Source of the DNA: Sporomusa termitida
GTDB taxonomy: Bacteria; Bacillota; Negativicutes; Sporomusales; Sporomusaceae
Assembly (NCBI RefSeq): GCF_007641255.1
Contig: NZ_CP036259.1
Coordinates: 1,922,001 to 1,986,000 of the forward strand
Direction of reading: 5' to 3'
DNA: 64,000 bases
In this document: one piece after another, positions 7,863-15,353 of the stretch
Position numbering within the stretch: position 1 is the first letter of the stretch
Layout: each line of letters starts with the position of its first letter
Position numbers and translations under genes: made by a program
Notes under the pieces: generated by a model
The model's database searches: none
Seen by the model: only the letters and a program-made list of their open reading frames with translations
Told to the model about the DNA's origin: nothing

Positions 7863-8278
7863 ATAGGTTTTTTCTTAGCATGTAAACCGAGATGGTCTTT
7901 TAACGCAGACTGCAGTACTTTGGAGAAATTCACATTTTGTTTTTCTGCTATATCATTGAGATAGCGAGGAATAGTAAGGGTTTTCTTGACAGCACGATTG
8001 TCAAGCTCAGCCCGAATCGGCAGCATCCAGACTTCAATTAGGCCGATTACTTCGCCGCCTGCTAATTCGATGCTATCAATGGAGGACGGTGCGGGAATAT
8101 CATCACCGTCGCGCTCCATTCCCCAGAGATGAAGTCCTAATGCTTCTTTAGCCATTTCATGAGCATGCTGGAGATTATCGCCTATTGATATACAACCGGG
8201 GAGATCGGGAAAAGAAACGCCGTATTTACCTTGTAGCGATTTCTCAAAGATTGCCGGATAAATATAAGAATCACGCAC
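7847..8278 (-). CDS. hicB: HicB-type antitoxin
   Basis: 143 residues. The N-terminal HicB fold is recognisable from YPAIFEKSLQGKYGVSFPDL, LPGCISIGDNLQHAHEMAKE and the following ALGLHLWGMERDGDDIPAPS. The C-terminal part (KKTLTIPRYLNDIAEKQNVN then FSKVLQSALKDHLGL) resembles a ribbon-helix-helix DNA-binding domain. HicB binds and blocks the HicA ribonuclease and represses the operon. It follows hicA by 29 bases on the same strand, the common hicA-hicB order, under the promoter at 8529-8558. Confidence 0.9.
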   Translation of the reverse strand: MRDSYIYPAIFEKSLQGKYGVSFPDLPGCISIGDNLQHAHEMAKEALGLHLWGMERDGDDIPAPSSIDSIELAGGEVIGLIEVWMLPIRAELDNRAVKKTLTIPRYLNDIAEKQNVNFSKVLQSALKDHLGLHAKKKPIKKQP

Positions 8279-8307
8279 TACATAAACCTCCTTTGCAAGC
8301 AGTGCTA

Positions 8308-8502
8308 TTAAATAAGCCCTGCTTGTTTTAGTATTGATTTTTCCGTTCTAGGCGTCAGGTCATCGTTTTTGCCATGAACAGGCACCGTAACCTTGCCTTT
8401 TTTAACAGGATGCTTAAACTGCCGATGTGAGCCTTCCTGTTCTACTTCATACCAGCCATCTTGTTTTAAGAGTTTAAGTATTTCTCTGACTTTCATCGGC
8501 AT
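8308..8502 (-). CDS. hicA: HicA-type mRNA interferase toxin
   Basis: 64 residues with the double-stranded-RNA-binding-like HicA fold: VREILKLLKQDGWYEVEQEG, the catalytic histidine in GSHRQFKHP (His26), then GKVTVPVHGKNDDLTPRTEK. HicA cleaves mRNA during translation unless bound by HicB. GGAGGGG lies upstream of the ATG; an internal ATG at codon 3 is an alternative start. Toxin and antitoxin both look complete, so the module is probably active. Confidence 0.92.
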   Translation of the reverse strand: MPMKVREILKLLKQDGWYEVEQEGSHRQFKHPVKKGKVTVPVHGKNDDLTPRTEKSILKQAGLI

Positions 8503-8528
8503 GACACGAATCCCCTCCTGCTAGTTTG

Positions 8529-8558
8529 AGTATATCATACGTGTTTAATACGTGTCAA
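8529..8558 (-). promoter_or_regulatory. hicAB promoter with repeat operator
   Basis: On the minus strand TTGACA (8558-8553), an 18-base spacer and TATACT (8534-8529). The spacer and -35 contain a tandem repeat of ACACGTAT, a likely HicB binding site. Upstream of it, 8560-8820 holds no gene I can support. Confidence 0.75.
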
Positions 8559-8935
8559 AGCTGGATTGCACTAAAATAGGGATCTTGGAGTTGAACCATG
8601 CCGACAGTAAGATGTGAGGGCCATTGTCGGGGCCGAAAAAGCGCCAACTGCTTGATTGTGCCAGGAATGCCGATTTCATATATTGTCGGATGGCGGCCGG
8701 CCAGGATGGATTGCACCGGTCGGTGTGCGATTTGGGAGATTACGGGCTGGTGCCCGGCGGAGAATAAGATTGTTGGGCTGACTATAAGAATTTGCATAAT
8801 AAGGAATTGTGGATTTTAGTTTTAGAGAGGGCTAAAACCCCCCGTTTTCCGTGGTAATCGAGCACGGTGTTAAATACGGGGTAAAATATTGAAAATATTT
8901 CCAGGAAATAGTATTAACTTTATTAATGTCCCGCT

Positions 8936-8972
8936 ATTAAAAAAAAAGAGAAGTGGCTCAACCACTTCTCTT
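8936..8972 (-). terminator. Terminator of the 114-aa secreted protein gene
   Basis: Perfect 9-bp stem GAGAAGTGG/CCACTTCTC, 5-nt loop, then a run of T on the minus strand, starting 13 bases after the stop. Confidence 0.85.
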
Positions 8973-8982
8973 TAGCTATGCT

Positions 8983-9327
8983 TTATCGGTCCCGATTGGG
9001 AATGTCTTGTTGATTCTCGAATTGGGAATTCATTTGTTTCTTTTCATCGTGCTTTTTAGGTGATACAGGTTTTTTATTCTGGCTATCTTTAGGAGGAACC
9101 GGTTTTTTATCACCTGTATTGCATGGTTCATTGATTGGATGGTTTTTCTTACAATTTGGTTTGTGCTGATTGGGGTGGGGGTGATTATTTTGGTCCTGGG
9201 CTTGAACAAGCGGCGGTCTTTCCTGCAACTGCTCATTCGGGGAGGCAAAGGCGGACATGGTGCCAGCACTATACACCATCGCTAATCCTAATGCAAGAGA
9301 CATAACAGTTTTATTTTTAGTAAACAT
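8983..9327 (-). CDS. Small secreted, low-complexity basic protein
   Basis: 114 residues. The first 28 are a Sec signal peptide (SLALGLAMVYSAGTMSAFA, cleavage after AFA). The mature chain is rich in proline, lysine, asparagine, glutamine and histidine (QNNHPHPNQHKPNCKKN; KKPVPPKDSQNKKPVSPKK) with two cysteines about 10 residues apart and no hydrophobic core, so it is probably disordered and lies in or at the envelope. A short near-repeat KKPV[PS]PK occurs twice. No family is recognised. Possible metal or polyanion binding is speculation. It has its own terminator. Confidence 0.7.
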   Translation of the reverse strand: MFTKNKTVMSLALGLAMVYSAGTMSAFASPNEQLQERPPLVQAQDQNNHPHPNQHKPNCKKNHPINEPCNTGDKKPVPPKDSQNKKPVSPKKHDEKKQMNSQFENQQDIPNRDR

Positions 9328-9660
9328 ATCTTCAACCTCTTTCTGAATGTTTTTTAGTACCTTGTTTGGTACGACTTTATCTTAGCAATTATTTCTTAAA
9401 TTTTTCTTAAGTTTGAACCTTTATTTATTTTCCAATGATGTTACAAAATGGCAAGAGGCAGAATACCTTCTGCTGAATACTGGAATGATTGGCCGGCCCG
9501 GCTTCTGCAACGAATTGCGGCCCTGTGCGGTCCTTCGGGGTGGCGAGGCTTTTTTATGTTTTATGCCTCAAATGACAATTTATGACATAGAAATTACCTA
9601 TAATTTATTTATAGTTTGTCCGAAGGGTAGTATTTTGCAGAACGAGGAGGTAAGAGTGTA

Positions 9661-10684
9661 GTGCGGAAAAGAGTACTGGTCTTATTAGCAGTAGCATTTT
9701 TGCTTGTTTCTATCATGGTAGGGGGTTGTGGCGAGGTAGAACAGGCAGCAATGCCTGTTTCACATGAAAAATATCCTGAGAGGCCTGTTAGCATGATTGT
9801 TCCCTTCAGTCCTGGTGGTGGTTTGGATCTGACGATACGTTCATTAGAAAAATTATGCTTTCAACCATTTAGGTCAGCCTTTAGTCATTCTTAATAGACC
9901 AGGGGCCTCTGGCGCTCTGGGCTGGAACGAACTGGCAGTAGCACCTGCCGATGGCTATACTGCAGGTGCTACTGCGGGTGAAACGCTATTATTGTCCCTT
10001 TACGGTTCAGGCCAATATAATTACATAACTGCGTTAAGCCCGATTGCGCAAATAGCATCAGTGCCTATGCTGCTGGCAGTCCAGGCAGACCAACCATATC
10101 AAACACTGAATGACTTAGTTGAGTATGCCAAGAAACACCCGGAACAATTAAAGTTCGGAAATGCAGGCACGGGTTCATTTTCGCATGTACTGTGTGAGAT
10201 GCTAAATCATGATGCCGGCATTAAAATTGAGCAAGTTCCTTTTTCAGGCGGGGGTGAGACAATATCTGCATTATTAGGGGGGCATGTTCAGATTATATTT
10301 ATTAACCCTGTATCCATTAAGGAGCATGTAAAAAAAGGTACAGTAAAAATCCTGGCCGTAACGAGTGCACACCGCCTGACTGATCCGGTATTTGCCCATG
10401 TACCAACCTTTAAAGAGCTCGGCATTGACATCACTATAGACAATTGGCATGGAATCGCAGTTCCCAAGGAAACGCCGGCTGCGGTTAAAAATAAGCTGGC
10501 AGAAAGGTTTAAGGCTATCATAAATGACCCTGCATTTAAGGAGAATATGGAGAGGGTCGGCAATCAGGTAGAATATTTGGGTCCCCAAGAATCAACAGAC
10601 AAATGGATTGCTGATAGCCAAAAGCTACAGAAAACACTGCAAGAAAGCGGTATATTGGAGCAGATTAAAGCTCAGAAAAAATAA
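9661..10684 (+). pseudogene. Frameshifted TctC/Bug-family substrate-binding lipoprotein
   Basis: The first part (9661-9894) gives a lipoprotein signal (LLVSIMVGGC lipobox) and the family start YPERPVSMIVPFSPGGGLDL. The rest (through 10684) continues in another frame as HLGQPLVILNRPGASGALGW, then YTAGATAGETLL and so on to the normal C-terminus LEQIKAQKK. The frames join if one A is removed from the A-run near 9845 (giving LENYAFNHLGQP), so one inserted base explains the break. Together about 341 codons, the normal size. These proteins bind carboxylates for tripartite tricarboxylate transporters; the TctA/TctB membrane subunits are not nearby. It may be a true pseudogene or a sequencing error. 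Confidence 0.8.
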
Positions 10685-10709
10685 TAACTTATCGATAATA
10701 ATCGAATGC

Positions 10710-10745
10710 GCCGCTTCATCCTCCGGGGTGGGGCGGCTTTTTCGT
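10710..10745 (+). terminator. Terminator after the TctC-like gene
   Basis: GCCGC/GCGGC stem with inner pairing ATCC/GGGT and a T-rich run. The same design (GCCGCTTCATC...GGGGCGGC-T) recurs at 15658 and, in part, 18207. Confidence 0.75.
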
Positions 10746-10816
10746 TTTGTAAAAAAATGAAAATTATATTCCGGCATATTTGTTTGATTTTCTGTCGGGG
10801 CAAAAATAGAGCCTGA

Positions 10817-11542
10817 TCATATTTCAGACTTTATTTCCAAAGCCTCAAATATTTTTTTAGTCACTAGACCAGTGGCCTCAAGTCCTTTATCGGCTTGAAA
10901 TTGCTTTACCGCTTTATCTGTATTGGCTCCAAACAAACCATCAGCCCGGTCAGTTAAATAGCCTAGCTCTTTTAGCCTAAGTTGAAGGAGAACCACATCC
11001 TGGCCTGCCATATTCTGCTTAAGTGTCCGCGCAAATTTAATCTTGGAACCCTCAATTTTTACCGCTGTATTGATGGGAACCCATTCAAACAACTCCTCAA
11101 CATCTTTATTGCGCATACGAATGCAGCCATGACTGGCAAAAGAGCCGATTGACCAGGGCTTATTGGTCCCATGAATACCATAAGTACCCCAAGGGACATT
11201 TAAGCCCAGCCAGCGTGAACCAAATCCTGTTCCCCAGTTATAATCTTTCCAGACAATAGTCCATTCACCGATGGGAGTCGGGGTCTCTTTTTTGCCCACA
11301 GCTATTCGGTACACCTTATACACAGAACCATCATTATATAATTCCAGCATACGGGATGCTACATTAATTTTCAAGCTGACATTGCCATTAGGAGGTATTG
11401 TTGGCTGATTAGGTAGTGCAGCCAGATCCACCTCATCCATATAGTCAACCACCCAAAAACTGACCAGCAAAGCTACAAAGATCAGTGAACTAACTCCCAG
11501 GTAAAAGTGTTTTTTTCGTAGAAATAAAAAAATATTCCACAC
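10817..11542 (-). CDS. L,D-transpeptidase with C-terminal peptidoglycan-binding domain
   Basis: 241 residues. An N-terminal membrane segment (about residues 13-32) anchors a YkuD catalytic domain whose signature is complete: His124 (YGIHGTNKPW) and SHGCIRM with His138 and nucleophile Cys140. Residues 178-238 form a PG_binding_1 three-helix domain (DVVLLQLRLKELGYLTDRAD, FGANTDKAVKQFQADKGLE). Such enzymes make 3-3 cross-links or attach proteins to peptidoglycan outside the cytoplasmic membrane. GTG start; a G-rich site (GGGGGGTGG) lies upstream. Stands alone, between the TctC remnant and a gap with decayed genes. Confidence 0.92.
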   Translation of the reverse strand: MWNIFLFLRKKHFYLGVSSLIFVALLVSFWVVDYMDEVDLAALPNQPTIPPNGNVSLKINVASRMLELYNDGSVYKVYRIAVGKKETPTPIGEWTIVWKDYNWGTGFGSRWLGLNVPWGTYGIHGTNKPWSIGSFASHGCIRMRNKDVEELFEWVPINTAVKIEGSKIKFARTLKQNMAGQDVVLLQLRLKELGYLTDRADGLFGANTDKAVKQFQADKGLEATGLVTKKIFEALEIKSEI

Positions 11543-11689
11543 ACAACCACCCCCCTAGTAATTAATTGAGATATTTTAACTATATGGTAGCAAGTATCAA
11601 AACATGTCTATAATGTCGCTGCCGGGCTATAATTGACCCATAGCGTCCCTGGCGTGTGCCGGGATTTTTGCTGGATAACATTATCAGCG

Positions 11690-11891
11690 AAACCTCATTG
11701 GCAGGTCTAAAAAAAGCCCGCAAAAATAAATCTCAATCAAGGGGCGTAGCGTATAGGGAAATCTAAAAAAGCCGTGGCTAGCGATGATTGCCGGGGTCGC
11801 TAGCGGATACTTTGAGACAGAAGAAGAGGCTGCGGCGGCATATAACCGGGCAGCCCAGAAAGGTATGGAGATTGTTGAGTTAAAGGGCTAG
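11690..11891 (+). pseudogene. Remnant of an AP2-domain protein
   Basis: One frame reads KKARKNKSQSRGVAYRE, and after a frameshift KKPWLAMIAGVASGYFETEE continues with EAAAAYNRAAQKGMEIVEL to the stop at 11891. The pattern RGV.YR...W.A.I....GYF.TEEEAA.AYN.AA is that of the AP2 DNA-binding domain found beside HNH homing endonucleases in phages. The nuclease part and the conserved linker are missing. The gap upstream (11543-11690) otherwise only holds a GTCCCTGGC-type hairpin related to the dispersed repeat. Confidence 0.5.
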
Positions 11892-11922
11892 TTAGCCGTA
11901 GGCTTGCGCAAAGCTTCGTAAC

Positions 11923-12438
11923 TTATGGTTTATCTGTGGGCTCTTCATGTAGGGGTTTGCTGGCAGCAGGTTGCAAATCTGGTGCAATTTTGACGGCCGC
12001 ATCGCTTTCCTGCCATATTTGATAAGCATAAAGAGCAAAAGCAATAATGGTGGACAAAAATAACATTTCTAGTCCGGAAATGTAAATATCAACAATACCT
12101 CGCTGAATAAACCATCGTAGTATAACAAAAGACAGAACCGTATCTATTATTAAATTAGTGGCAAGATATTTTAGAAAGTTTCTATAAGTAAACTTGAAAA
12201 TCCAAATAATACCTATCAAATAAGTGCTATAAGAGAGCGGTGGTATATTTATTAGCGGAAATATATTTTCTTGCGGTACCCACCATCCTAAAGTTATTCC
12301 AACCTCCATGAAAATTATTGTAATAAGACTGCCCAATAATGCGACTGGCATATAACGTTGCAAATCCTCTTTTTTAAGAAATACAATAGATAGCCAAGGT
12401 AATATAATACTTGCCCATAACAATGTCTGGTTGTTCAA
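11923..12438 (-). CDS. Integral membrane protein, unknown function
   Basis: 171 residues with about five hydrophobic segments: LLWASIILPWLSIVF, ALLGSLITIIFMEVGITLGW, YSTYLIGIIWIFKF, NLIIDTVLSFVILRWF and LEMLFLSTIIAFALYAYQIW. A polar, probably cytoplasmic or external tail follows (residues about 143-171, ending EEPTDKP). It resembles the small multipass membrane proteins common in spore-forming Firmicutes, but I cannot assign a family safely. AGATGATTAAC precedes the ATG as a weak ribosome site. No operon partner. Confidence 0.75.
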   Translation of the reverse strand: MNNQTLLWASIILPWLSIVFLKKEDLQRYMPVALLGSLITIIFMEVGITLGWWVPQENIFPLINIPPLSYSTYLIGIIWIFKFTYRNFLKYLATNLIIDTVLSFVILRWFIQRGIVDIYISGLEMLFLSTIIAFALYAYQIWQESDAAVKIAPDLQPAASKPLHEEPTDKP

Positions 12439-12723
12439 AGTTAATCATCTCCAATACTCATTTGCTATAAGTGTTTCTGTATTTTTAGTATTTAATGCAT
12501 AGCGCCGGAAAATGACATGAAAGCCATAGTAGTTATTTTGCGCCTGGCCGCTAGTCAACATGTGCGCAAACTAGAGAACGGTGCCGCCGGATGCGAAAAC
12601 AGTTTAATGGCTACTGACTGCTCTGGCGCTAAACTATTGCTGGCGGTAGACGCTGCGGGACAAGGACAGACGGAACCTGCGGAATACATAAGAAAAACTT
12701 GGTTGCTGCCGGCGTCCTAAAAG

Positions 12724-12748
12724 ACTTGGCACAAGCCAAGTTTTTTTT
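12724..12748 (+). terminator. Terminator-like hairpin related to the dispersed repeat
   Basis: ACTTGGC-ACAA-GCCAAGT followed by eight T. The same stem closes the repeat at 13529-13594, and CTGCCGGCGTCCTAAA before it matches the repeat's middle part. The open frame 12517-12720 just upstream has no ribosome site or family signal. The rest of 12439-12924 shows nothing I can call. Confidence 0.75.
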
Positions 12749-12924
12749 GTTATCCATTTTTATGGGTTTATGTACGGATAAAGAAAGGGAGGGATTATTC
12801 GTATTTGTAAAGCATTAACTGATGCTTATAAATTCGCCATTGCCGAACAACATCTGCAAATACGCCAACCCAGAACATTACCTTTAATAAATGTATGATT
12901 CAGGACTGAAGGGCTGTTTTTTTA

Positions 12925-12953
12925 TTGGCTTTTTGTGCTGATAGTGTTATAAT
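12925..12953 (+). promoter_or_regulatory. Promoter of the 67-aa gene
   Basis: TTGGCT (12925-12930), 17-base spacer, TATAAT (12948-12953); 43 bases before the ATG at 12997. Confidence 0.65.
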
Positions 12954-12996
12954 AATATCCAAATTATGGAAATTAAAAGGACGGAGTTGTGATATT

Positions 12997-13200
12997 ATGA
13001 CTAGCGATAGGAAAGAATCATTAATAAGTAAATTAACGGCCCGCATACAAGAACAGCTGGTTATGAACGGGATTACCGATTTCCAGATTGCTGACGGTAA
13101 CTTTCATTTTGCGAATGTTGATGATAAATCCAGAGCAAATGCAATTATCCGTGATTATTTAACTTATTTGCTTGATCATGAGGCAGAGTGTTTATTGTAG
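12997..13200 (+). CDS. Small hypothetical protein (67 aa)
   Basis: The ATG at 12997 is preferred over an upstream GTG at 12925 because a -35/-10 promoter lies at 12925-12953 and GGACGGAG lies upstream of the ATG. The product is amphipathic and helical (SLISKLTARIQEQLVMNGIT, then ANAIIRDYLTYLLDHEAECLL) with a short middle strand (FQIADGNFHFANVDD). No family is recognised. A perfect inverted repeat starts 33 bases after its stop and may end the transcript. Confidence 0.65.
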   Translation: MTSDRKESLISKLTARIQEQLVMNGITDFQIADGNFHFANVDDKSRANAIIRDYLTYLLDHEAECLL

Positions 13201-13232
13201 GATGCCGCCTGGCGGGGATGCTCAGGGGCCGC

Positions 13233-13266
13233 TTAATTCGTTTTATCATTACATAAAACGAATTAA
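13233..13266. repeat. Perfect 14-bp inverted repeat
   Basis: Arms TTAATTCGTTTTAT and ATAAAACGAATTAA around a 6-nt loop. It is A/T-rich and has no clean T-run beyond it, so it may be a terminator, an operator or a mobile-element end. Confidence 0.75.
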
Positions 13267-13365
13267 ATTGCCGAAGATTTACTTATAATGTTATTCATAA
13301 TAGGTGCCGAAAAGCCATTTGAAATTCTGCTCAGGGCTCAATTGATTGCTTTGATGCATGCGTAA

Positions 13366-13389
13366 GCCCCGGCGTTATGCCGGGGCTTT
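13366..13389 (+). terminator. GC-rich terminator hairpin
   Basis: Perfect 8-bp stem GCCCCGGC/GCCGGGGC, loop GTTAT, then TTTGG. No gene immediately upstream on the plus strand besides the 67-aa gene. Confidence 0.65.
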
Positions 13390-13528
13390 GGTGTCCTGTA
13401 AGAAAGTACAACTTACCGCCTGGATAAAGGCAACATCGACGTCCGCCTGCGCTAAGGCACGGCGCAAGCCATGTTTTCTTTAGTCTACCAGAATTTATAA
13501 ATAAATTCTGCGGACATAAGAACGACTA

Positions 13529-13594
13529 TACCCTAAAGGGCACAGGCGGCTTCTGCCATCGTCCTAAAGGACTTGGCACAAGCCAAGTCTTTTC
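13529..13594. repeat. Dispersed intergenic repeat, copy 2
   Basis: 29 nt identical to 4418-4446, then TCCTAAAGG and the hairpin ACTTGGC-ACAA-GCCAAGT-CTTTTCTT. It ends 15 bases from the stop of the convergent membrane-protein gene. A degenerate second unit (AAGGCACGGCGCAAGCCATG) lies just upstream at about 13455-13475. Confidence 0.75.
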
Positions 13595-13609
13595 TTATCA
13601 GCAGTCTTT

Positions 13610-14128
13610 TTAATAATCATTTTTTTCCTTGGACAGGGGTTTTATTATTTGCGAAACTGTCTCAATCACCAGGAGCAGAACGCCAACGACTGAATAGGCC
13701 AGAAAAAATATTACTACTTTTAAGGGAAAGGAAGACATTACATTGAATTGGCCGTTGGCAGCTATGTAGGTGGAACAAATATACAAGGCAATAATAAGCA
13801 TGAACGTTATGGCCAGCAGCGCGAGTGAAAACCTAAATCTAAGCGAATTTACGTTTTGAAGAATTTGCAGCAAAATTGAATTAGAGTTGACTGATACGGT
13901 AATAGATAAAGCAGCGAAAATAACCGCAAGCAGGCCGCCACTAACCTGGCCAAGAAAGTTTAGCGTCTCTTTAACATAACCGGCATAAACCGTTGCCGGT
14001 AGATACTGATTGAAGTAGAGCATAATTACGGCAAAGAGGAACTCGGCCGAAAGAAAAATACTGCGACAATACTCCCCCACAAGATATTTAAGTTGTTTAG
14101 CGCCTTTTTGGTTAATGATAATTTTCAT
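13610..14128 (-). CDS. Integral membrane protein, unknown function
   Basis: 172 residues with four membrane segments: IFLSAEFLFAVIMLYF, VSGGLLAVIFAALSITVSV, FSLALLAITFMLIIALYIC and FPLKVVIFFLAYSVVGVLLL. The N-terminus is basic and the C-terminus short and charged (IIKPLSKEKNDY), so both ends are probably cytoplasmic. The loop between segments two and three (NSNSILLQILQNVNSLRFRF) is polar. I see no catalytic motif and no secure family. The ATG at 14128 has AAGCTTATGGGAG upstream as a ribosome site. Single gene facing an intergenic repeat. Confidence 0.7.
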   Translation of the reverse strand: MKIIINQKGAKQLKYLVGEYCRSIFLSAEFLFAVIMLYFNQYLPATVYAGYVKETLNFLGQVSGGLLAVIFAALSITVSVNSNSILLQILQNVNSLRFRFSLALLAITFMLIIALYICSTYIAANGQFNVMSSFPLKVVIFFLAYSVVGVLLLVIETVSQIIKPLSKEKNDY

Positions 14129-14323
14129 GCATATGTACTCCCATAAGCTTTTACAGGAGTATTGACAAACAAGAACAGGATTATACGTCCAATTACAAAT
14201 AGAAAATTAGCAATATGCACGGTGACAGAAAGGCCTGTTGTGCCGGCGGTCCTTACGGCAGGGAAGACTGCGGAGAATGGTAAGGTTATTTATTATATGT
14301 AATTTTGACTGTTGCCAACGCAG

Positions 14324-14369
14324 CGGGACGGTAGTAGTGGCTTGTAATAAAGACATTACCACCGTCCCG
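14324..14369. terminator. Inverted repeat upstream of the glucosaminidase gene
   Basis: Arms CGGGACGGTAGT and ACCACCGTCCCG (one mismatch) around 22 nt; it separates the divergent membrane-protein gene from the lysis-like cluster. The rest of 14129-14445 shows no gene. Confidence 0.55.
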
Positions 14370-14445
14370 TGTCTTGTAGCCGGAAAACAGCAGTAACAAG
14401 AAGCCTGGATAAAAAATATATTAACAATAAGAGGAGGAAATAACT

Positions 14446-14886
14446 ATGAATCAATATTTTTATGACCTGGCGAAGCAGGCTGCCGCAGTAGCCAATGAAG
14501 GCTTTGGTGACATTATCAAACCGGAATGGATTTATTGTCAATGGTGCCACGAGACAGGCGGCTTTACCTCCACATTGGCCAGTGAGTACTATAATCTCGG
14601 CGGTTTAACCCAGGTTACGCCCAATGACGCACCGCAACCGGATGGTCAGTACTACTATAAACAGTTTGCCAGCTATGAAGCCTATGCCGAGTATTTTGGC
14701 AAATATCTCCGGTACTACGAAGAAGATGGCCTGTACGCTGCTGCCAGCCTTGAGGACTATATTGCCGCCCTTAAGCATGGCGGTTATTTTGGGGATACGC
14801 TGGCAAACTATTTAGCCAGTGTTAAGGGGATTTATGCGGCAAATTTTGCTAGCTTCGACGTCCAGGCTGATTCGGCTGAACGGTGA
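14446..14886 (+). CDS. Phage-type glucosaminidase (putative endolysin)
   Basis: 146 residues covering just a glucosaminidase/FlgJ-like muramidase domain. The probable catalytic glutamate is in CQWCHETGGF (Glu36), followed by the family pattern SEYYNLGGLTQ, FASYEAYAEYFGKYLRYY and the end YLASVKGIYAANFASFD. There is no signal peptide, so export would need a holin or another route, as for phage endolysins. A strong AGGAGGAAATAACT site precedes the ATG. Next downstream are a hairpin, the overlapping spanin-like pair and a small two-segment membrane protein, together resembling a lysis cassette. Confidence 0.85.
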   Translation: MNQYFYDLAKQAAAVANEGFGDIIKPEWIYCQWCHETGGFTSTLASEYYNLGGLTQVTPNDAPQPDGQYYYKQFASYEAYAEYFGKYLRYYEEDGLYAAASLEDYIAALKHGGYFGDTLANYLASVKGIYAANFASFDVQADSAER

Positions 14887-14901
14887 TAAGAAAGAAAAAA
14901 G

Positions 14902-14928
14902 ACGCCGTCCAGCGATGGGCGGCGTTTT
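14902..14928 (+). terminator. Hairpin between glucosaminidase and overlapping gene pair
   Basis: ACGCCGTCC/GGGCGGCGT stem (one G-U), loop AGCGAT, then TTT. A near copy lies at 19693-19720, and the similarity continues into the next ribosome site. Confidence 0.65.
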
Positions 14929-14948
14929 AATGGGAGAGGAGACAATAC

Positions 14949-15353
14949 ATGTTTAGTTTAACCAGGATAAAGGAGATGATTCTCAATGATAAAAAGACTA
15001 TTATTAGCGGTGCTGTTTGCCTGCTTGCTGGTTTCGGTATCGGCTGGTACCTGTTCGGCCCAGTACAGCATGACCGAACAGGAATTGATCAGGTTAGAAC
15101 AGATATTTCAGCAGCTGGACGAGAACAACAGGCAGCTGTTGAGCGAGTTGGACGAGTCGAAGACGGACTTGCAGACAGCGCGACTGAAGCTGGGAGAGTA
15201 TCAGAAGGACTTGGCGGCGTTGCAGAATCAGTTGCAGGTATTGAGAGCCGAATTGACAGCAGCCAAACAAAACTTACTGACAGCGCAGGACTTATTAACG
15301 AAGGCCAACGAATCCTTGCAGACATACGAGCGCGAGGTACAATCAGAGATTAG
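14949..15353 (+). CDS. Membrane-anchored coiled-coil protein, inner-spanin-like (overlaps next gene)
   Basis: 134 residues. A membrane segment (about 17-37, SGAVCLLAGFGIGWYLFGP) is followed by a long polar helix rich in Ala, Gly, Asp, Glu, Ser and Arg (VRTDISAAGREQQAAVERVG; EGLGGVAESVAGIESRIDSS) and the tail EGQRILADIRARG, which is typical of phage envelope coiled coils as recalled. GGGAGAGGAG precedes the ATG. From 14986 on, the same DNA also codes for the next gene in the +1 frame (368 nt shared). This frame is rich in G at first codon positions, as real coding frames are. Type and topology match an i-spanin, but this is inference. Confidence 0.65.
   Translation: MFSLTRIKEMILNDKKTIISGAVCLLAGFGIGWYLFGPVQHDRTGIDQVRTDISAAGREQQAAVERVGRVEDGLADSATEAGRVSEGLGGVAESVAGIESRIDSSQTKLTDSAGLINEGQRILADIRARGTIRD

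Noticed and set aside
8598-8819. 73-aa cysteine-containing frame after hicA promoter, and its antisense 80-aa frame
   Set aside because: Composition does not look coding, ribosome site is weak and both strands are equally open.
9413-9661. 82-aa frame before the TctC-like gene
   Set aside because: It crosses a terminator-like hairpin near 9530 and has no ribosome site or domain pattern.
12517-12720. 67-aa frame upstream of the 12724 hairpin
   Set aside because: It runs through dispersed-repeat sequence, and its residues look random.
12797-12898. 33-codon frame starting with ATT after GGAGGG
   Set aside because: Unlike the PilZ case there is no recognisable domain to support a non-standard start.
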